NCBI GenBank assembly: GCA_934045075.1 | Contig: OW203751.1 | Coordinates: 6,397,822 to 6,461,821, forward strand | Direction of reading: 5' to 3' | Source of the DNA: Yponomeuta sedellus | Lineage: Eukaryota; Arthropoda; Insecta; Lepidoptera; Yponomeutidae | DNA: 64,000 nucleotides | Shown here: positions 29,901-39,382 of the stretch, piece after piece | Position numbering within the stretch: the first letter of the stretch is position 1 | How the letters are laid out: the number at the start of each line of letters is the position of its first letter | Made by a program: the position numbers and the translations under genes | The notes under the pieces: model-generated | Databases searched by the model: none | The model's input: only the letters and a program-made list of their open reading frames with translations | What the model was told of the DNA's origin: nothing

Positions 29901-31028
29901 GTAGTTTGGGGTTACAGGATGGTAATACCACAATCGTTACAAGCCACCATATTACAAGAGTTACATGTGGCCCATTTAGGTATAGTCAAAATGAAGGCGA
30001 TAGCGCGAAGCTACGTCTGGTGGCCCGGCGTGGATGCAGATATCGAGCGCGTATGCCGCGCATGCCACACTTGCGCAGCAGAGAGTCCGGCCCCGGCGCA
30101 TGCGCCACCGCAACCTTGGCCATACCTTGCAGAGCCGTGGTCGCGCCTGCATGTCGACTTTTTAGGTCCATTCCAGGGACGCACGTATTTAGTAGTGATA
30201 GATTCTACTTCTAAATGGATAGAAGTGTTTACGATGGCTAGGACAACAGCGACCGCAGTCATTAAAGTATTGCGAGAAACGTTTGCGAGGTTCGGTTTAC
30301 CGAGGCAGGTGGTTTCAGATAACGGACCGCCGTTTACAAGTAAAGAATATACTGAATTTATGCATAATAATGGAATTATGGTCACATATTCAGCAGCCTA
30401 TCACCCAGCATCGAACGGAGCAGCAGAAGGGGCAGTAAAACTCTGCAAGCGAGCGATTAAAAAAGCGATACGAGACCGCCTCGACGTGGATGTAGCATTA
30501 CAGGCGTATTTATTGGCATACCGTAACGTACCTCATAGCACGACAGGCGTGGCCCCAGCTATGTTGTTACAACGTAGAAAATTACGCTCGAGACTAGACC
30601 TTCTGGGTAGCGAGCTGGAAGTACAGGCACGGGTGGCTGAGGCCCAGCGTAGGCAGGCACAGAACGCAGGGGGACTGCATAGGGAGTTCGAGGTAGGGGA
30701 TAGGGTCTGGGCTAGGGATTTCGGTGTAGGAAGGAAGTGGAGTTGTGGACAAGTACAAGAGAAGTTAGGCTCTAGGCATTATATAATTGGCACGGAAAGC
30801 GGCGTACCTGTGAAGAGACATGTGGATCAAGTAAAGCGTAGACCCAACTGTATGTTTGATTTGCCCTGCTCGGGTGGCTCCACCCTTGATACTGGCGAGT
30901 TCAGCACAGAGCCGTCCTCCGCGGGTTCCTCCGGGCTGGCAAGAGAGCCGGTGGGACCCACCTTGCCGACCACCCGATCAGGCCGTATAGTAAGACCGGT
31001 GTTAAGGTACGGTTACGATGTTACATAA
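26928..31028 (+). CDS. gag-pol: Gag-Pol polyprotein of gypsy element
   Basis: 1,366 residues, uninterrupted; a second in-frame ATG at 26967 could be the real start. The gag part ends with a cysteine cluster and a CCHC knuckle (CRVCNQEGHLKKMC, ~280 to 294). Protease: VIDTGSAISCIS (~352). RT: VCGDFKLTLNK, LDLSQAYAQLEL and catalytic VFLDDVIITG (~634). RNase H: LTTDASSVGIGAVIS (~782), LRTDHKPLV. Integrase: H-H-C-C finger (HVAHLGIVK to CRACHTC) and D, D, E in HVDFLGPF, VSDNGPPF and NGAAEGAVK (~1076, 1131, 1166). FLDD instead of YLDD is common in this group. All domains look intact, so the copy may be autonomous. Confidence 0.92.
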   Translation: MLIDKKDISECYKMSVGKLGAFDVTKDNWQLYIERLEQYFIANSVKDEVKVATLITVIGSEAYELMANLCTPDRPSSKTFTQLVTVMRNHLQPKPSILAERYKFRQRRQAKDESIAVYVSELKKMTKNCNFTVAGLTENLRDQFVCGLTSDYIRQRLFAEDDLTFERAFKIAVTMETAELEAAVVDEDCNRRGREGLSTAVYQVHSTVTSKRSARNGIIATAAAGTARSTSAISSAASGSVRAGRTSGSSSQGKHEHAVCASCGRSHAATGCKYRFYVCRVCNQEGHLKKMCPRWRSRTPAAGIYNNAVLEEASGVNSDISQEVFQYSISSDLEKFVPYTIVININQVDVKMVIDTGSAISCISEELYLKQFHNECIVETSLLLRYYTGEMVKPLGKIQPVVCYGNIRKKMDLYIIKGGKTNLLGRQWLQELKLRPVEYCNSLEGMKEFNLDVFSSRFSEVFQDGLGRFMGGKVGFTLRPEARPVYMRARPLAYALREPVERALDALVQDGVITPVTTSDWATPIVPVMKKDGAIRVCGDFKLTLNKCLDVDRFPLPRVEDLFTKLHGGQKFTKLDLSQAYAQLELDESKKYAVINTHKGLFMYNRLIYGLASSPGIFQRKIEQLFGDIPRVGVFLDDVIITGKDDAEHIATLHEVFERLQKYGLKIKKEKCTFFAESVTYLGFVISKDGVHTCPGKIKAIREAPAPKNVSELRSFLGLVMYYAKFVHNMSTILTPLYALLRKDTRYEWNRDCDLAFNKVKEMLGSSAVLAHYSPELPLVLTTDASSVGIGAVISHLMLPQANEEGNAAAIERPIAYASRVLNKAESSYSQIEKEALAIIYGIRKFHQYLYGRKFILRTDHKPLVTIFGDKTGIPVMAASRMQRWAVILAGYDYDIEYVRSEKNAADALSRLPTATANTRSESESREKTYVNFVQNFLPVSRQRVKEEVEKDEILKKVYLYVQTGWPASATEEQLKPFFTKRNELYIDRGCVVWGYRMVIPQSLQATILQELHVAHLGIVKMKAIARSYVWWPGVDADIERVCRACHTCAAESPAPAHAPPQPWPYLAEPWSRLHVDFLGPFQGRTYLVVIDSTSKWIEVFTMARTTATAVIKVLRETFARFGLPRQVVSDNGPPFTSKEYTEFMHNNGIMVTYSAAYHPASNGAAEGAVKLCKRAIKKAIRDRLDVDVALQAYLLAYRNVPHSTTGVAPAMLLQRRKLRSRLDLLGSELEVQARVAEAQRRQAQNAGGLHREFEVGDRVWARDFGVGRKWSCGQVQEKLGSRHYIIGTESGVPVKRHVDQVKRRPNCMFDLPCSGGSTLDTGEFSTEPSSAGSSGLAREPVGPTLPTTRSGRIVRPVLRYGYDVT

Positions 31029-31195
31029 TACCTAAGACAAGTTATTGTATGTTCTAAATGCGATTAGTTTAATTTAGTTTAGATTAAGTGAACTGTTAAT
31101 TATTGTGGAGTATGGGAATAGAAATAAGGATGTCATAAATGTACGAAAATAGTTTTAATTCGTTAGCATAGTTAACTGTTATTTAAGTTGGGGGG

Positions 31196-31360
31196 TGTGA
31201 TATATGGGGTAGTAGACAACGGACAAAATATGAATTATTGTGCGGTAGATTAATATCTTCCTCTTGTAATAAATGTTGTATCGAATAGACGTGTTTCTCT
31301 CGTACGTTCCTGTAAGCTAGATAGCACAGTGTCTAACCCGAGTCTAGTATCTATTCTTCA
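31196..31360 (+). repeat. Gypsy 3' LTR
   Basis: 165 bp, followed by the target duplication CTTTG. Confidence 0.9.
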
Positions 31361-31504
31361 CTTTGGATGGACTGGAGTGATACCGAGGAGGTCGTAGGAA
31401 TTAATAATTTATTAATAATGTGTGTCATCTTCCACAAAACCCCTATCAAACACATCCTCTGTCACACTCACTCATTCACTTCTCACACAATAATGGAAAC
31501 ATAA
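31361..31504. repeat. Continuation of interrupted LINE tail
   Basis: CTTTGGATGGACTGGAGTGA continues the tail started at 26680. The remainder is unremarkable. Confidence 0.5.
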
Positions 31505-31615
31505 TAACCTGAGGTCGCGGGTTCGAATCCTGGCATCGGTGGAATTTTTAGCCTCTAAATAGGTTTTTAAAATTGTCCTTAGCACGGGTTAGTGCATTAA
31601 AAATAAAAATAGTAT
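31505..31615 (+). repeat. SINE-A 3' part
   Basis: B-box-like GTCGCGGGTTCGAATCC, then TTTTTAGCCTCTAAATAGG and the tail TTAGCACGGGTTAGTGCATT, shared with copies at 43590, 53606, 58535 and 62035. Confidence 0.7.
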
Positions 31616-31777
31616 AACCTGCACCTGTGCTAGGTTCTAGGCCCATTTAATAATACAGATTATTCTAGGAAGATTTATACACCAGATATTTTATAACAAA
31701 TGTATTATCTCTTTTGTCAGTGTGAGATGGACGAGTGATTGTATGTGAGAGAAGAGAGTGAGTGTATGTGAGATAGT

Positions 31778-32113
31778 TTGTATTATAAAGAAAATAATGA
31801 CATCCATAGCTTGAACATACACATTCACCATTTGACATGTCGTCATAGTGACATATCATTTTTTGATCTTAACAAATTTGTTAAGAATTACTTTTTGACG
31901 CGAGATACTGTGTACCTCACGAAAAATAGTCGACGTAAGTTAGCTACTTTGTTAGCTTACAATATTTTTGACTCTGTGGTTATAGGAATTATAACACAAC
32001 CTGATAGGAATGACAACCGTGTTACTAGTATTAGTAATAATTCAACAGCGGGCTCAAACACACAGTCAATGGCTTTAAACTGCCATCGCAGACAAAGGAA
32101 AACCCTAAGTTAG
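31778..32113 (+). pseudogene. LINE ORF1-like C-terminal remnant
   Basis: 111 open codons with no early ATG, ending TAG at 32111, in a different frame from and overlapping the open start of ORF2 (32041). No zinc knuckle or RRM is seen. Probably the truncated tail of ORF1. Confidence 0.45.
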
Positions 32114-34938
32114 GTATCAATTTAGTTGCACAAAATATACAGGGTTTTTCCGGCAAAGACAATTTAATTGAACTATTTTTAGCAGATTTCAATGTAGATA
32201 TTTTGTGTTTAACAGAACATTGGCTGAAACATTCTGAAATGTCATTTACTTTAAAAGACTATTTAGCAGCAAGCACTTTTAACCGACAACACTCAATAAG
32301 AGGAGGTTCAATGATCTTTGTCAAAAGTAGTTTGAAAATTAAAGAAAGAAAAGATATTGTCAGTCTATCTGTTGAACGTTTAATTGAGATATCGTGTGTG
32401 GAATTGGATAGGTATATAGTAATGTGTGTTTATAGGCCGCCACAATCAAATTATAATGAATTTGAATTACTTATGGAGGATGCCTTAAAACGCCTATTCA
32501 GTACTACGAAGAGCATAGTGGTGTGTGGGGACTTCAATATAGATTTCTTAGTTCAAGGTCCACTTAAAACTAAACTCGCAAGCCTTTTCAGGTCATATAA
32601 TTTAGATAATTTATTTACAGAACCCACTAGGACAACTGCTACTAGCGCTACCTGCATAGATAATGTCTTTTGCAATTGTGAATATTTAGAAAAAGAAGTC
32701 ATACACAAATTACAGTCGGACCATAGCGGGCTATGGGTAGTCCTACCGTCAGTACTGGAAGCAAAAAAATGCAATGAATTAAATTGTAGGCCAATAACAG
32801 AGAAAAAAATTGAATTATTTAAAAAAAATATAAACATAAAGTTAAATTCGTTGAATTTCGATAGCAATGATCCGAATACGTTATATCAAGTATTGTTTTC
32901 AACCATATCAAAAGAATTTGAACATGTTTTTAACGTAAAAAAAATTACAGAGTTAAAAAGCGGGTTTTCAGAATGGGCAACGCCAGGTATATATAGAAGT
33001 AGGAAAAGGCTTTATGAATTGTATGAAGAAAAACAATTCAATCACAATCCGACGTTCAAAGAGTACGTAAAAAAATATTCAAAAACTTTTAGACAAACTT
33101 GTTTAACAGCCAAATCGATAAGTATAAGTAAAAAAATTATGGCGTCTACTAATAAAATAAAAACAGTCTGGCAAGTAATTAACAAAGAAACAGGTAAAAC
33201 GAGACCTAAGGACCAGGGATTTGCGTTGAAGATCGAAGGTAAGTTAGTTAATTCGAAGAAGGACATAGCAGAAATATTTCAAACTTTTTTTAAAAACATG
33301 CCACTGCATATAACGGCTAGCTTAAATTCTTCCTCCCAATTAGCCGATACCTTACTTTTGGAAAGTACAAATCCATGTAAAGTTGACTTCCAATTCTCCC
33401 ATATAACTACCTTAACTATTGTCAAAACATTTAAAGAGTTAAACTTAAAAAAGACTGAAGATTTGTGGGGGTTATCGGTTAAATTAATATCCACTATAAT
33501 CAATATTCTAGCACCTTACCTTGCTTTGATTTTTAATAAATGTGTTGACCAGGGAACCTTTCCTAATCTATTAAAGTTAAGTAAAATCGTACCCTTGTTT
33601 AAATCTGGTGATAGTGAAGATCCAAATAATTTCAGACCTATAGCAATACTGCCGGTGCTAAGTAAAGTTTTTGAGAAAGTAATATTACATCAATTGCAAA
33701 CTCATTTTAGTATAAATAAGCTCTTCCATAAGAAACAGTTCGGGTTTACAAAAGGCCGCTCAACGACGGAAGCAGGCATAGCGTTAGTAAAGCATATCTT
33801 TGAGGCGTGGGAGGAGTCGCAGGATGCCATTGGGGTTTTCTGTGACCTTTCTAAGGCGTTTGACTGCGTTGACCACGAAACACTTCTCATAAAATTGCAC
33901 CGATATGGTTTAAGTAATAAATCACTAAGTCTTCTTCGATCTTACTTAACAGACAGAACTGTAAAGGTTGATATTAATAGAGTTAAATCCTCGGGTTCTG
34001 ATGTAAAAGTAGGAGTCCCTCAAGGTTCTATACTGGGTCCGTTCCTTTTTTTGGTATATATAAATGATTTGCCCTACCTAGTAGAAAAGCTTTCGCAGAT
34101 AGTGTTGTTTGCAGATGATACTTCCTTAATTTTTAAAGTAAAGAGAGGTATAAGTAATGTAGACGATGTAAACAATGCTTTATCTACTATTCTAAACTGG
34201 TTCACTATAAACAATCTGATGCTAAATGCAAAAAAGACAAAATGCATCAAATTCTCACTACCCAATGTTAAAAATGTTGACACGAGTTTAAAAATATCTG
34301 GTGAGAGGCTAGAGCTGGTAGAGTCCACGCTTTTTTTAGGCATAACGATAGACTCAAAACTGCAATGGGGTCAGCATATTGGAAAACTGTCGGGTCGGTT
34401 GAGTTCAGCAGCGTTTGCAGTCAGAAAAATTAGACAACTTACAGACGTGTCGACGGCGAGGCTGGTCTATTTTAGTTATTTTCACAGTGTCATGTCGTAT
34501 GGTTTGTTATTATGGGGACGGGCAGCAGATATAGAAACCATATTTGTCTTGCAAAAAAGAGCAATAAGAGCTATTTACAACTTAAACAGTAGAGAATCGC
34601 TAAGGGAGCGTTTTAAAGAAATAGGCATTCTTACACTGGCTTGCCAATATATATTCGATAATATAATGTATGTCCGAAAAAATATAACAATGTTTAAATT
34701 AAATAGGGACGTTCATAACGTAAACACAAGGAATAGAAACAAGGTTGCTTGTACTAAATCCCGATTAGCCAAGGTAGGCACATCATTTGTAGGTTACTGC
34801 GTTCGTTTTTACAACAAAATTCCAGAACGTGTTCTATGCTTGTCTGAAAATAAATTTAAAACTTTCATTAAAAATTCGCTATGTAAAAAGGCATATTATA
34901 GAATAGACGACTATATAAACGATCCTAATCCGTGGTAG
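32041..34938 (+). CDS. LINE ORF2: APE endonuclease and reverse transcriptase
   Basis: The frame is open from 32041 and has no ATG before the endonuclease domain. Endonuclease: NIQGFSGKDN, DILCLTEHWLK, VCVYRPPQSNYNEF, VVCGDFNIDF and LQSDHSGLWV. RT: FRPIAILPVLSKVFEKVI, KKQFGFTKGRSTTEAG, FCDLSKAFDCVDHETLL, GVPQGSILGPFLFLVYINDL and catalytic LFADDTSLIF. The C-terminal part (LLLWGRAADIETIFVLQKR) is usual for jockey/CR1-like elements in insects. About 960 codons without a stop, so the enzyme may be functional although the element seems 5'-truncated. Confidence 0.88.
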   Translation, partial: FNSGLKHTVNGFKLPSQTKENPKLGINLVAQNIQGFSGKDNLIELFLADFNVDILCLTEHWLKHSEMSFTLKDYLAASTFNRQHSIRGGSMIFVKSSLKIKERKDIVSLSVERLIEISCVELDRYIVMCVYRPPQSNYNEFELLMEDALKRLFSTTKSIVVCGDFNIDFLVQGPLKTKLASLFRSYNLDNLFTEPTRTTATSATCIDNVFCNCEYLEKEVIHKLQSDHSGLWVVLPSVLEAKKCNELNCRPITEKKIELFKKNINIKLNSLNFDSNDPNTLYQVLFSTISKEFEHVFNVKKITELKSGFSEWATPGIYRSRKRLYELYEEKQFNHNPTFKEYVKKYSKTFRQTCLTAKSISISKKIMASTNKIKTVWQVINKETGKTRPKDQGFALKIEGKLVNSKKDIAEIFQTFFKNMPLHITASLNSSSQLADTLLLESTNPCKVDFQFSHITTLTIVKTFKELNLKKTEDLWGLSVKLISTIINILAPYLALIFNKCVDQGTFPNLLKLSKIVPLFKSGDSEDPNNFRPIAILPVLSKVFEKVILHQLQTHFSINKLFHKKQFGFTKGRSTTEAGIALVKHIFEAWEESQDAIGVFCDLSKAFDCVDHETLLIKLHRYGLSNKSLSLLRSYLTDRTVKVDINRVKSSGSDVKVGVPQGSILGPFLFLVYINDLPYLVEKLSQIVLFADDTSLIFKVKRGISNVDDVNNALSTILNWFTINNLMLNAKKTKCIKFSLPNVKNVDTSLKISGERLELVESTLFLGITIDSKLQWGQHIGKLSGRLSSAAFAVRKIRQLTDVSTARLVYFSYFHSVMSYGLLLWGRAADIETIFVLQKRAIRAIYNLNSRESLRERFKEIGILTLACQYIFDNIMYVRKNITMFKLNRDVHNVNTRNRNKVACTKSRLAKVGTSFVGYCVRFYNKIPERVLCLSENKFKTFIKNSLCKKAYYRIDDYINDPNPW

Positions 34939-35505
34939 TAAACCAATTCCACCGCGATTTTATTGTTAAGTATAACTAAGTATAACATATTTTATAATAC
35001 AAGTGTGTACAGACGACGTGATTGCATATTAATAACTATATGATACCTTATATAACTGACAAAAACTTAACTGCAAGTTTGCTAAAGGTCATTCGAATGG
35101 TAGCGTGGTGTTCGGGTCATCTATCTCCCTCCAAAATGGTTGAGACTGATGATGGCTGAGCACTGCGTTATGCTCGTGAACGAGTGCTGTTCGTGTGTCT
35201 GGCCGCAGCACTTATGTTTTCCCCTATTATTGTGAGACATTTGACTAATGCTTTGGCATTTAGGGTTGTTAATGGCAATCATGAAATCTTATTAGGTTTA
35301 CATATGGCAACTGATGTATTTGGTTTTTAAGATGATTTGAGAAAAGATGGTCAGAGTGGAGTTTTTTTTTCCGCTGCCTTTTTCTCCACTACAATTACGG
35401 CCCGAAGGCGGCGGCTTACACTTTACATTGTACATTGACATTCAGCAAACAGAATGTAAATTCTTTACGTTGAAATAAAATTATTTGAAATTTGAATTTG
35501 AAATA

Positions 35506-35704
35506 TAATATACCTATTGCACATTTGTGCAACATAATAATATTAATACTAAATAAAATTATAATAAGATATGAGTATACATTACTGTACACTCAGAGTG
35601 ATCAACAGAACCATATAAATAACACACGAATTCCCATGATTCCTATGTCATCGATGAGGTCACAGGCCAAAGCAACAAGGAAACCATAAGAAATGTCTAC
35701 AAAC
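35506..35704 (-). other. CCDC51 intron 1, donor-proximal
   Basis: Donor GTTTGT at 35704; no other feature seen. Confidence 0.5.
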
Positions 35705-35959
35705 CTGAGCATCTATAACCGTGTTCTGGATCGCCATGATTTCCTCAACGCCCGTGAATTTCTCATACCGTCTCACCAGCTCTCTTACTCTTTGGACCAC
35801 CGCCTCCTGCTTGAATTTCTCAGCAAATTCGTTCACTTTAGCAGCAGGCATGTACTTTGTTATCAGCTGATCGACCTTTTCGCGACTTGGAGCGTTCAAT
35901 TGCGTTATGTGCACCCTGTCTTTGAGCCTCTGGGCTAGCTGGCGTATCTTGTCGGCCAT
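35705..35959 (-). CDS. CCDC51: CCDC51/MITOK homologue, exon 1 (start)
   Basis: 85 codons from ATG at 35959 to the donor at 35704, phase 0. The N-terminus (MADKIRQLAQRLKDRV) is basic and amphipathic, compatible with mitochondrial targeting. VRELVRRYEKFTGVEEIMA corresponds to the conserved WxxYExFxGLxEV segment of CCDC51, and the next exon continues EKFMTAQ in frame. Several upstream ATGs exist, including one at 35967 in another frame, so the start is likely but not certain. Together the four exons give about 249 residues against roughly 410 in human, consistent with a missing 3' part. Confidence 0.75.
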
Positions 35960-36300
35960 CGTCGCATAGTTTTTCGCACTGTGAGAGCGGCACTAGTAGT
36001 TTATTTGCATTTTCCAAGCCGATTTTGATCTTCGCCCGAAAAAATTCCTTGAATTCCTGTCGGCTTGAAATTGAAAACGTCATTTTGACAGCAGGATTTA
36101 TATGGCAACACTGGATGGTACCTATATAGGGCAGATGGGGCAGAGTAGCTAACTTTTGTTCTATCATCTAAAAATAGATGGCGGTGCAGACGGAATTCGC
36201 ATTCATTGTCCTTAAGGGTTTACTCACTGCTTTGTTGTTCTGAGTTCCTGGAAAAAAATTGTTTATTTCTCAGATTGTGTCTCAGATTCATTTGCAAATT
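35960..36300 (-). promoter_or_regulatory. CCDC51 5' UTR and promoter region
   Basis: Divergent from HMGXB4. An open frame with other ATGs runs through 36167..35838 but has no recognisable protein. A block around AGATGGCGGTGCAG (36172..36190) recurs imperfectly near 37090. Confidence 0.4.
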
Positions 36301-36695
36301 TGTGGCAAGCTAAGGTCCATAACTAACATAGCCTTAGCCATGTCAGATGTCTTATGGGCGGCTTGATAACTTATGATGACACTAAGGCCTGACTCTTTCG
36401 TACAATCCTCAATCCAATTACCTATCAGCCATTTGGCGTTGGCGCCCACTGCAGGACTTAGGCCTCCCTAATAGTTTTCCAAGCTTCACGGTCTTGTGCC
36501 ATCTGCATACAGCGACTCTCCCCCACCGTAGATCGTCCGATCCGTAGGTCGCCAGGTCAGAACTTTTCGCCCCAACCCCAAGCCTCCAACGGCCATCAGT
36601 ACTTCGAGCTAGTCTAGTGGTTATATACTCTTTGCTTCGAGCTATGTGCCCCACCACAGAATTTTTAGCCTCTAAATAGGTTTTTAAAAAGATAG
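36301..36695. repeat. SINE-5S, RTE and SINE-A fragments
   Basis: 36335..36410 is an internal SINE-5S piece (GTCTTATGGGCGGCTTGATA). 36418..36657 minus is a degraded RTE tail (GHIARS, RPKSC; CCCACTGCAGGACTTAGGCC). 36658..36695 is a SINE-A tail (TTTTTAGCCTCTAAATAGGT). Confidence 0.55.
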
Positions 36696-37382
36696 GTAGG
36701 TACTAAATTATTCACGAATGTATTTTTTTGACATCCGTGAAATTATTATTCAAAATGGCGTGTGTACTCGCAATTAGGATAATTTCCAATTTTCCCGAAT
36801 GACAAAGAGCTATATTATAACCTAATTAATAATTCCGTTTTACTGATTATATTATTTATTGCCTACGATACGTGCACAGAATATCACGCGATATGGATCG
36901 ATTCAAACATAGTTATATGTAAAACGGGTCTAATAGCGATTATTTATTCGGTAAATCGTAATTTTTACCTTATTTCCCGACGTTTTTTTAATTTTTTAAA
37001 TACCTTCATTTTTTGTTTCCTGGAAAGTAGGTAAATACTGCCATCTACCGTGGAGTAGCAAACTTTTTTTTTTCTATATTCTAAATACAGATGGCGGTGT
37101 AGGCTGTATTCGTATAATCCGGTCACGCATGTTTGTACATTTAAAAGAACAAACGTCATTCATTTAAAAAAAAATAGTTTCGTTTGGTTGGTTTGTTTGT
37201 TGAGTCTGAGTCCATAAAACAGAATTGAATTGAATTTGTTTGTTTGCTTTTTGTGGTTTGCTTGTTGCGTTGTGTGGCGTAATTTTTTGAAAATTAGAAA
37301 AACGCTCAGGCAAGCGTTTAATTTTGTCCTATTCTATTGTTCAACAAATAAATCTCACGTAGCCAAAATTGAGTCCAAAAAC
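36696..37382 (+). promoter_or_regulatory. HMGXB4 promoter and 5' UTR region
   Basis: AT-rich upstream region of the first coding exon. The transcription start is not determined and no clear TATA box was assigned. Confidence 0.4.
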
Positions 37383-37392
37383 ATGCAGGACG
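37383..37392 (+). CDS. HMGXB4: HMGXB4 homologue, exon 1 (start codon)
   Basis: ATG CAG GAC G followed by the consensus donor GTAAGT; phase 1 fits the next exon, which begins AC after CCTCAACAG. With eight exons joined (37383..37392, 43832..43980, 46459..46568, 48913..49070, 51904..52025, 52707..52904, 54456..54575, 56932..57096) the coding length is 1,032 bases, 343 residues, all phases consistent. The tiny first coding exon is the least certain part. Confidence 0.6.
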
Positions 37393-37983
37393 GTAAGTTA
37401 CACGATAATTTCACCTTTTTATATAAATTTAGTAGGATTTGTTATTGATACTATTTAGTTTAAAGTTTTTCCCTATTCGCAATTACCAATTCGTTAATTA
37501 TCACTACTATTGTTTATATATGCAGTAATTTTGCTTCAGAATATTTTTTAACCTAACCTAACTGCTTGTATTTACTTGTCCTCCTTGGTTTGATTGCATG
37601 CCATCAAATTTTTTTTACATTCAATTTGTTAACGAACGCACGTAATTACGCCCTTGAAAATAATTAATCAAGGTTTGTACATACTTAGAAATATCTAATA
37701 TATACCTATGTAACAAAAAACCTATAGCTTCATACGCATTTTCATAGAAACATTTCAAAGTTGCTTATTTTTGCTCCACCGCTCCCAACTTTACCTACCA
37801 ACCCTAGACAGTTTTGTGTACATTTGTGAAGTTATCACTCGCTAATTGTGACAGAAAATATTGTGATGAAACCCTAGAGTCTGAAGTGTTAACATAGCAC
37901 AGTCCTTGCTACGTACAATGTCCCATCTATAAGGCTAACTAATAATTAACTATGAATAAAGTATCTATGATTTATATATACCT
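37393..37983. other. HMGXB4 intron 1, nothing recognised
   Basis: AT-rich, no ORF or recognised repeat. Confidence 0.5.
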
Positions 37984-38143
37984 ATTGTAGACTTTTAGTC
38001 CGAATCTACTTACGGGTGTTGTTATATCGGAAAAGTCCGACCAGGTTTCGCTCCAATACGCAGAGCTTAATCATGGTGAGCAGAGACGGAGCTAGCGTCG
38101 TCGATCGCTCATCTCACACACGTCCGGACTAAAAGTCTACAAT
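37984..38143. mobile_element. 160-bp MITE with perfect 19-bp TIRs
   Basis: Starts ATTGTAGACTTTTAGTCCG and ends with its exact reverse complement at 38125..38143. No coding capacity; target duplication unclear. Confidence 0.7.
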
Positions 38144-38830
38144 GTGTTGTGCTTACGAAAGTTTTAGTTCAAAAATATATACCTATATCTGAAATAATTT
38201 AATTTGTTTGTACATCTTCTTTCTTCTCCAATGTATTGCTGCAGTCCATCCAAAAGCCGTCTGGAAGAGATCACTTCTAGTGATAAGGCCCCCATCTGAA
38301 ATGAAATGAAATGAAAAGGTTTTATTCAAAGTAGCACAGAAACTGCGGCTTAATGAACGTTACAATTCAAACTATGTGTCCATTTCAAAATCTAGATCAT
38401 TTAGGAGAAAAAATGGACAAAAAACTCCTAACTTAGTCTTTTCAAAAGTCCTTAATTAACATAGTTTACATAATTATTATAAACATAGGGGTCAATATAC
38501 AGTAATGGGATTGTAATGGCCCCATCAGATATCTTTAACAAAATTAATTTATTTATTGTCCCATATCTTGAAAGTAACTGCTAATATCGTGTTTTATTTA
38601 ATCCGTGTATTTAAATTACGCTGACTATATAACTTTAGACTAGTAAAAACTAGTAACAATCAAAAAGTTGAAAAATGTATACTACCCTGGCATGCCCCAT
38701 TGCCTAATCTTAATGAACTTGTAAGCATACATTTTTTTATTTAAATCATATAATGATATCTCCTCAATAATGATGTAACTAAATATAGTATAAAACACAA
38801 TTTCATGAAATAAAAGTATATAAAATATTC
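38144..38830 (-). repeat. Two LINE 3' tails and AT-rich sequence
   Basis: 38220..38300 is the reverse copy of the tail interrupted by the gypsy element (GCTGCAGTCCATCCAAAAGC). 38303..38380 begins with GAAAT repeats and TTTTATTCAAAGTAGCACAG, a second LINE tail type. The rest is AT-rich without recognised content. Confidence 0.5.
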
Positions 38831-39382
38831 GGAACGTAACAAATAATAACAAAGTTTCGAGTCCCGCTAAGTAGTGTCACCTACACCTGGCGAAATTTTG
38901 TTAAAATTATCCAGAAACAAATCGTAAACGCCAACGTTTGACCTTGATAGGCGCGTATTTAATGAAGTGAACATAGCAACAAGTCAATCGCAGCGAGGAT
39001 TTTCAAATCGGCGTCGCGTCAGTAGCCATTGCGGCGTCATAAAGCGTGTTGGTGCCAGTCGTTGCAGTATTTACCCTGGTAAGTGTATATTTTGTCATTT
39101 TATTGTGACGTACGTTTGAATTTAAAAAAAATATAATAATTGTGAGCCAGAAGAGATAATAACAAAGAAAAGTAGAAGCACATAAGTGTTTAGCTGTATT
39201 TTGAGGTTATTAGCGATTTTGTCACTTCTCTGGCGCCACTCCCCTGGCATTTTGTATGCCAGGGGAAATACATTACAGCCAGGGAAATGACTTAAAATGC
39301 TACTTATTAATATTCTTTCTTATAATTACGTTTATTTATTCCAGTTCTCGCTTATCATAGTTATCATACATAAGCTGGAATC
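38831..39382 (+). promoter_or_regulatory. Promoter, 5' UTR exon and intron of the transposase-like gene
   Basis: A good donor (CCCTG then GTAAGTG, GT at 39079) and acceptor (TTTATTCCAG, exon from 39345) suggest a 5' UTR intron 39079..39344. Inside it, 39221..39292 forms nested inverted repeats: GTCACTTCTCTGG pairs with CCAGGGAAATGAC, and CCCCTGGCAT pairs with ATGCCAGGGG. Similar motifs lie beyond the 3' end of the gene. Confidence 0.55.

Larger units (their letters stand above)
26724..31360 (+). mobile_element. Full-length Ty3/gypsy retrotransposon, single gag-pol ORF
   Basis: The 4,637-bp element has 165-bp LTRs (26724..26888 and 31196..31360) that differ at one site (AATAAACGTTG versus AATAAATGTTG) and a 5-bp target duplication CTTTG (26719..26723 and 31361..31365). 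TGGCGACGAAAT at 26891 is the likely primer site; its tRNA was not identified. A short G-rich tract precedes the 3' LTR. The element lies antisense in CCDC51 intron 1 and interrupts a LINE tail. There is no env. Confidence 0.92.
31770..35505 (+). mobile_element. 5'-truncated LINE (CR1/jockey group)
   Basis: Contains the end of an ORF1-like frame, a complete endonuclease-RT frame and a 3' UTR ending in ATTTGAAATTTGAATTTGAA units. The 3' end is fixed by other copies: 56225..56400 in reverse and a piece of the 3' UTR at 52180..52300. The exact 5' end is not certain. Confidence 0.8.
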
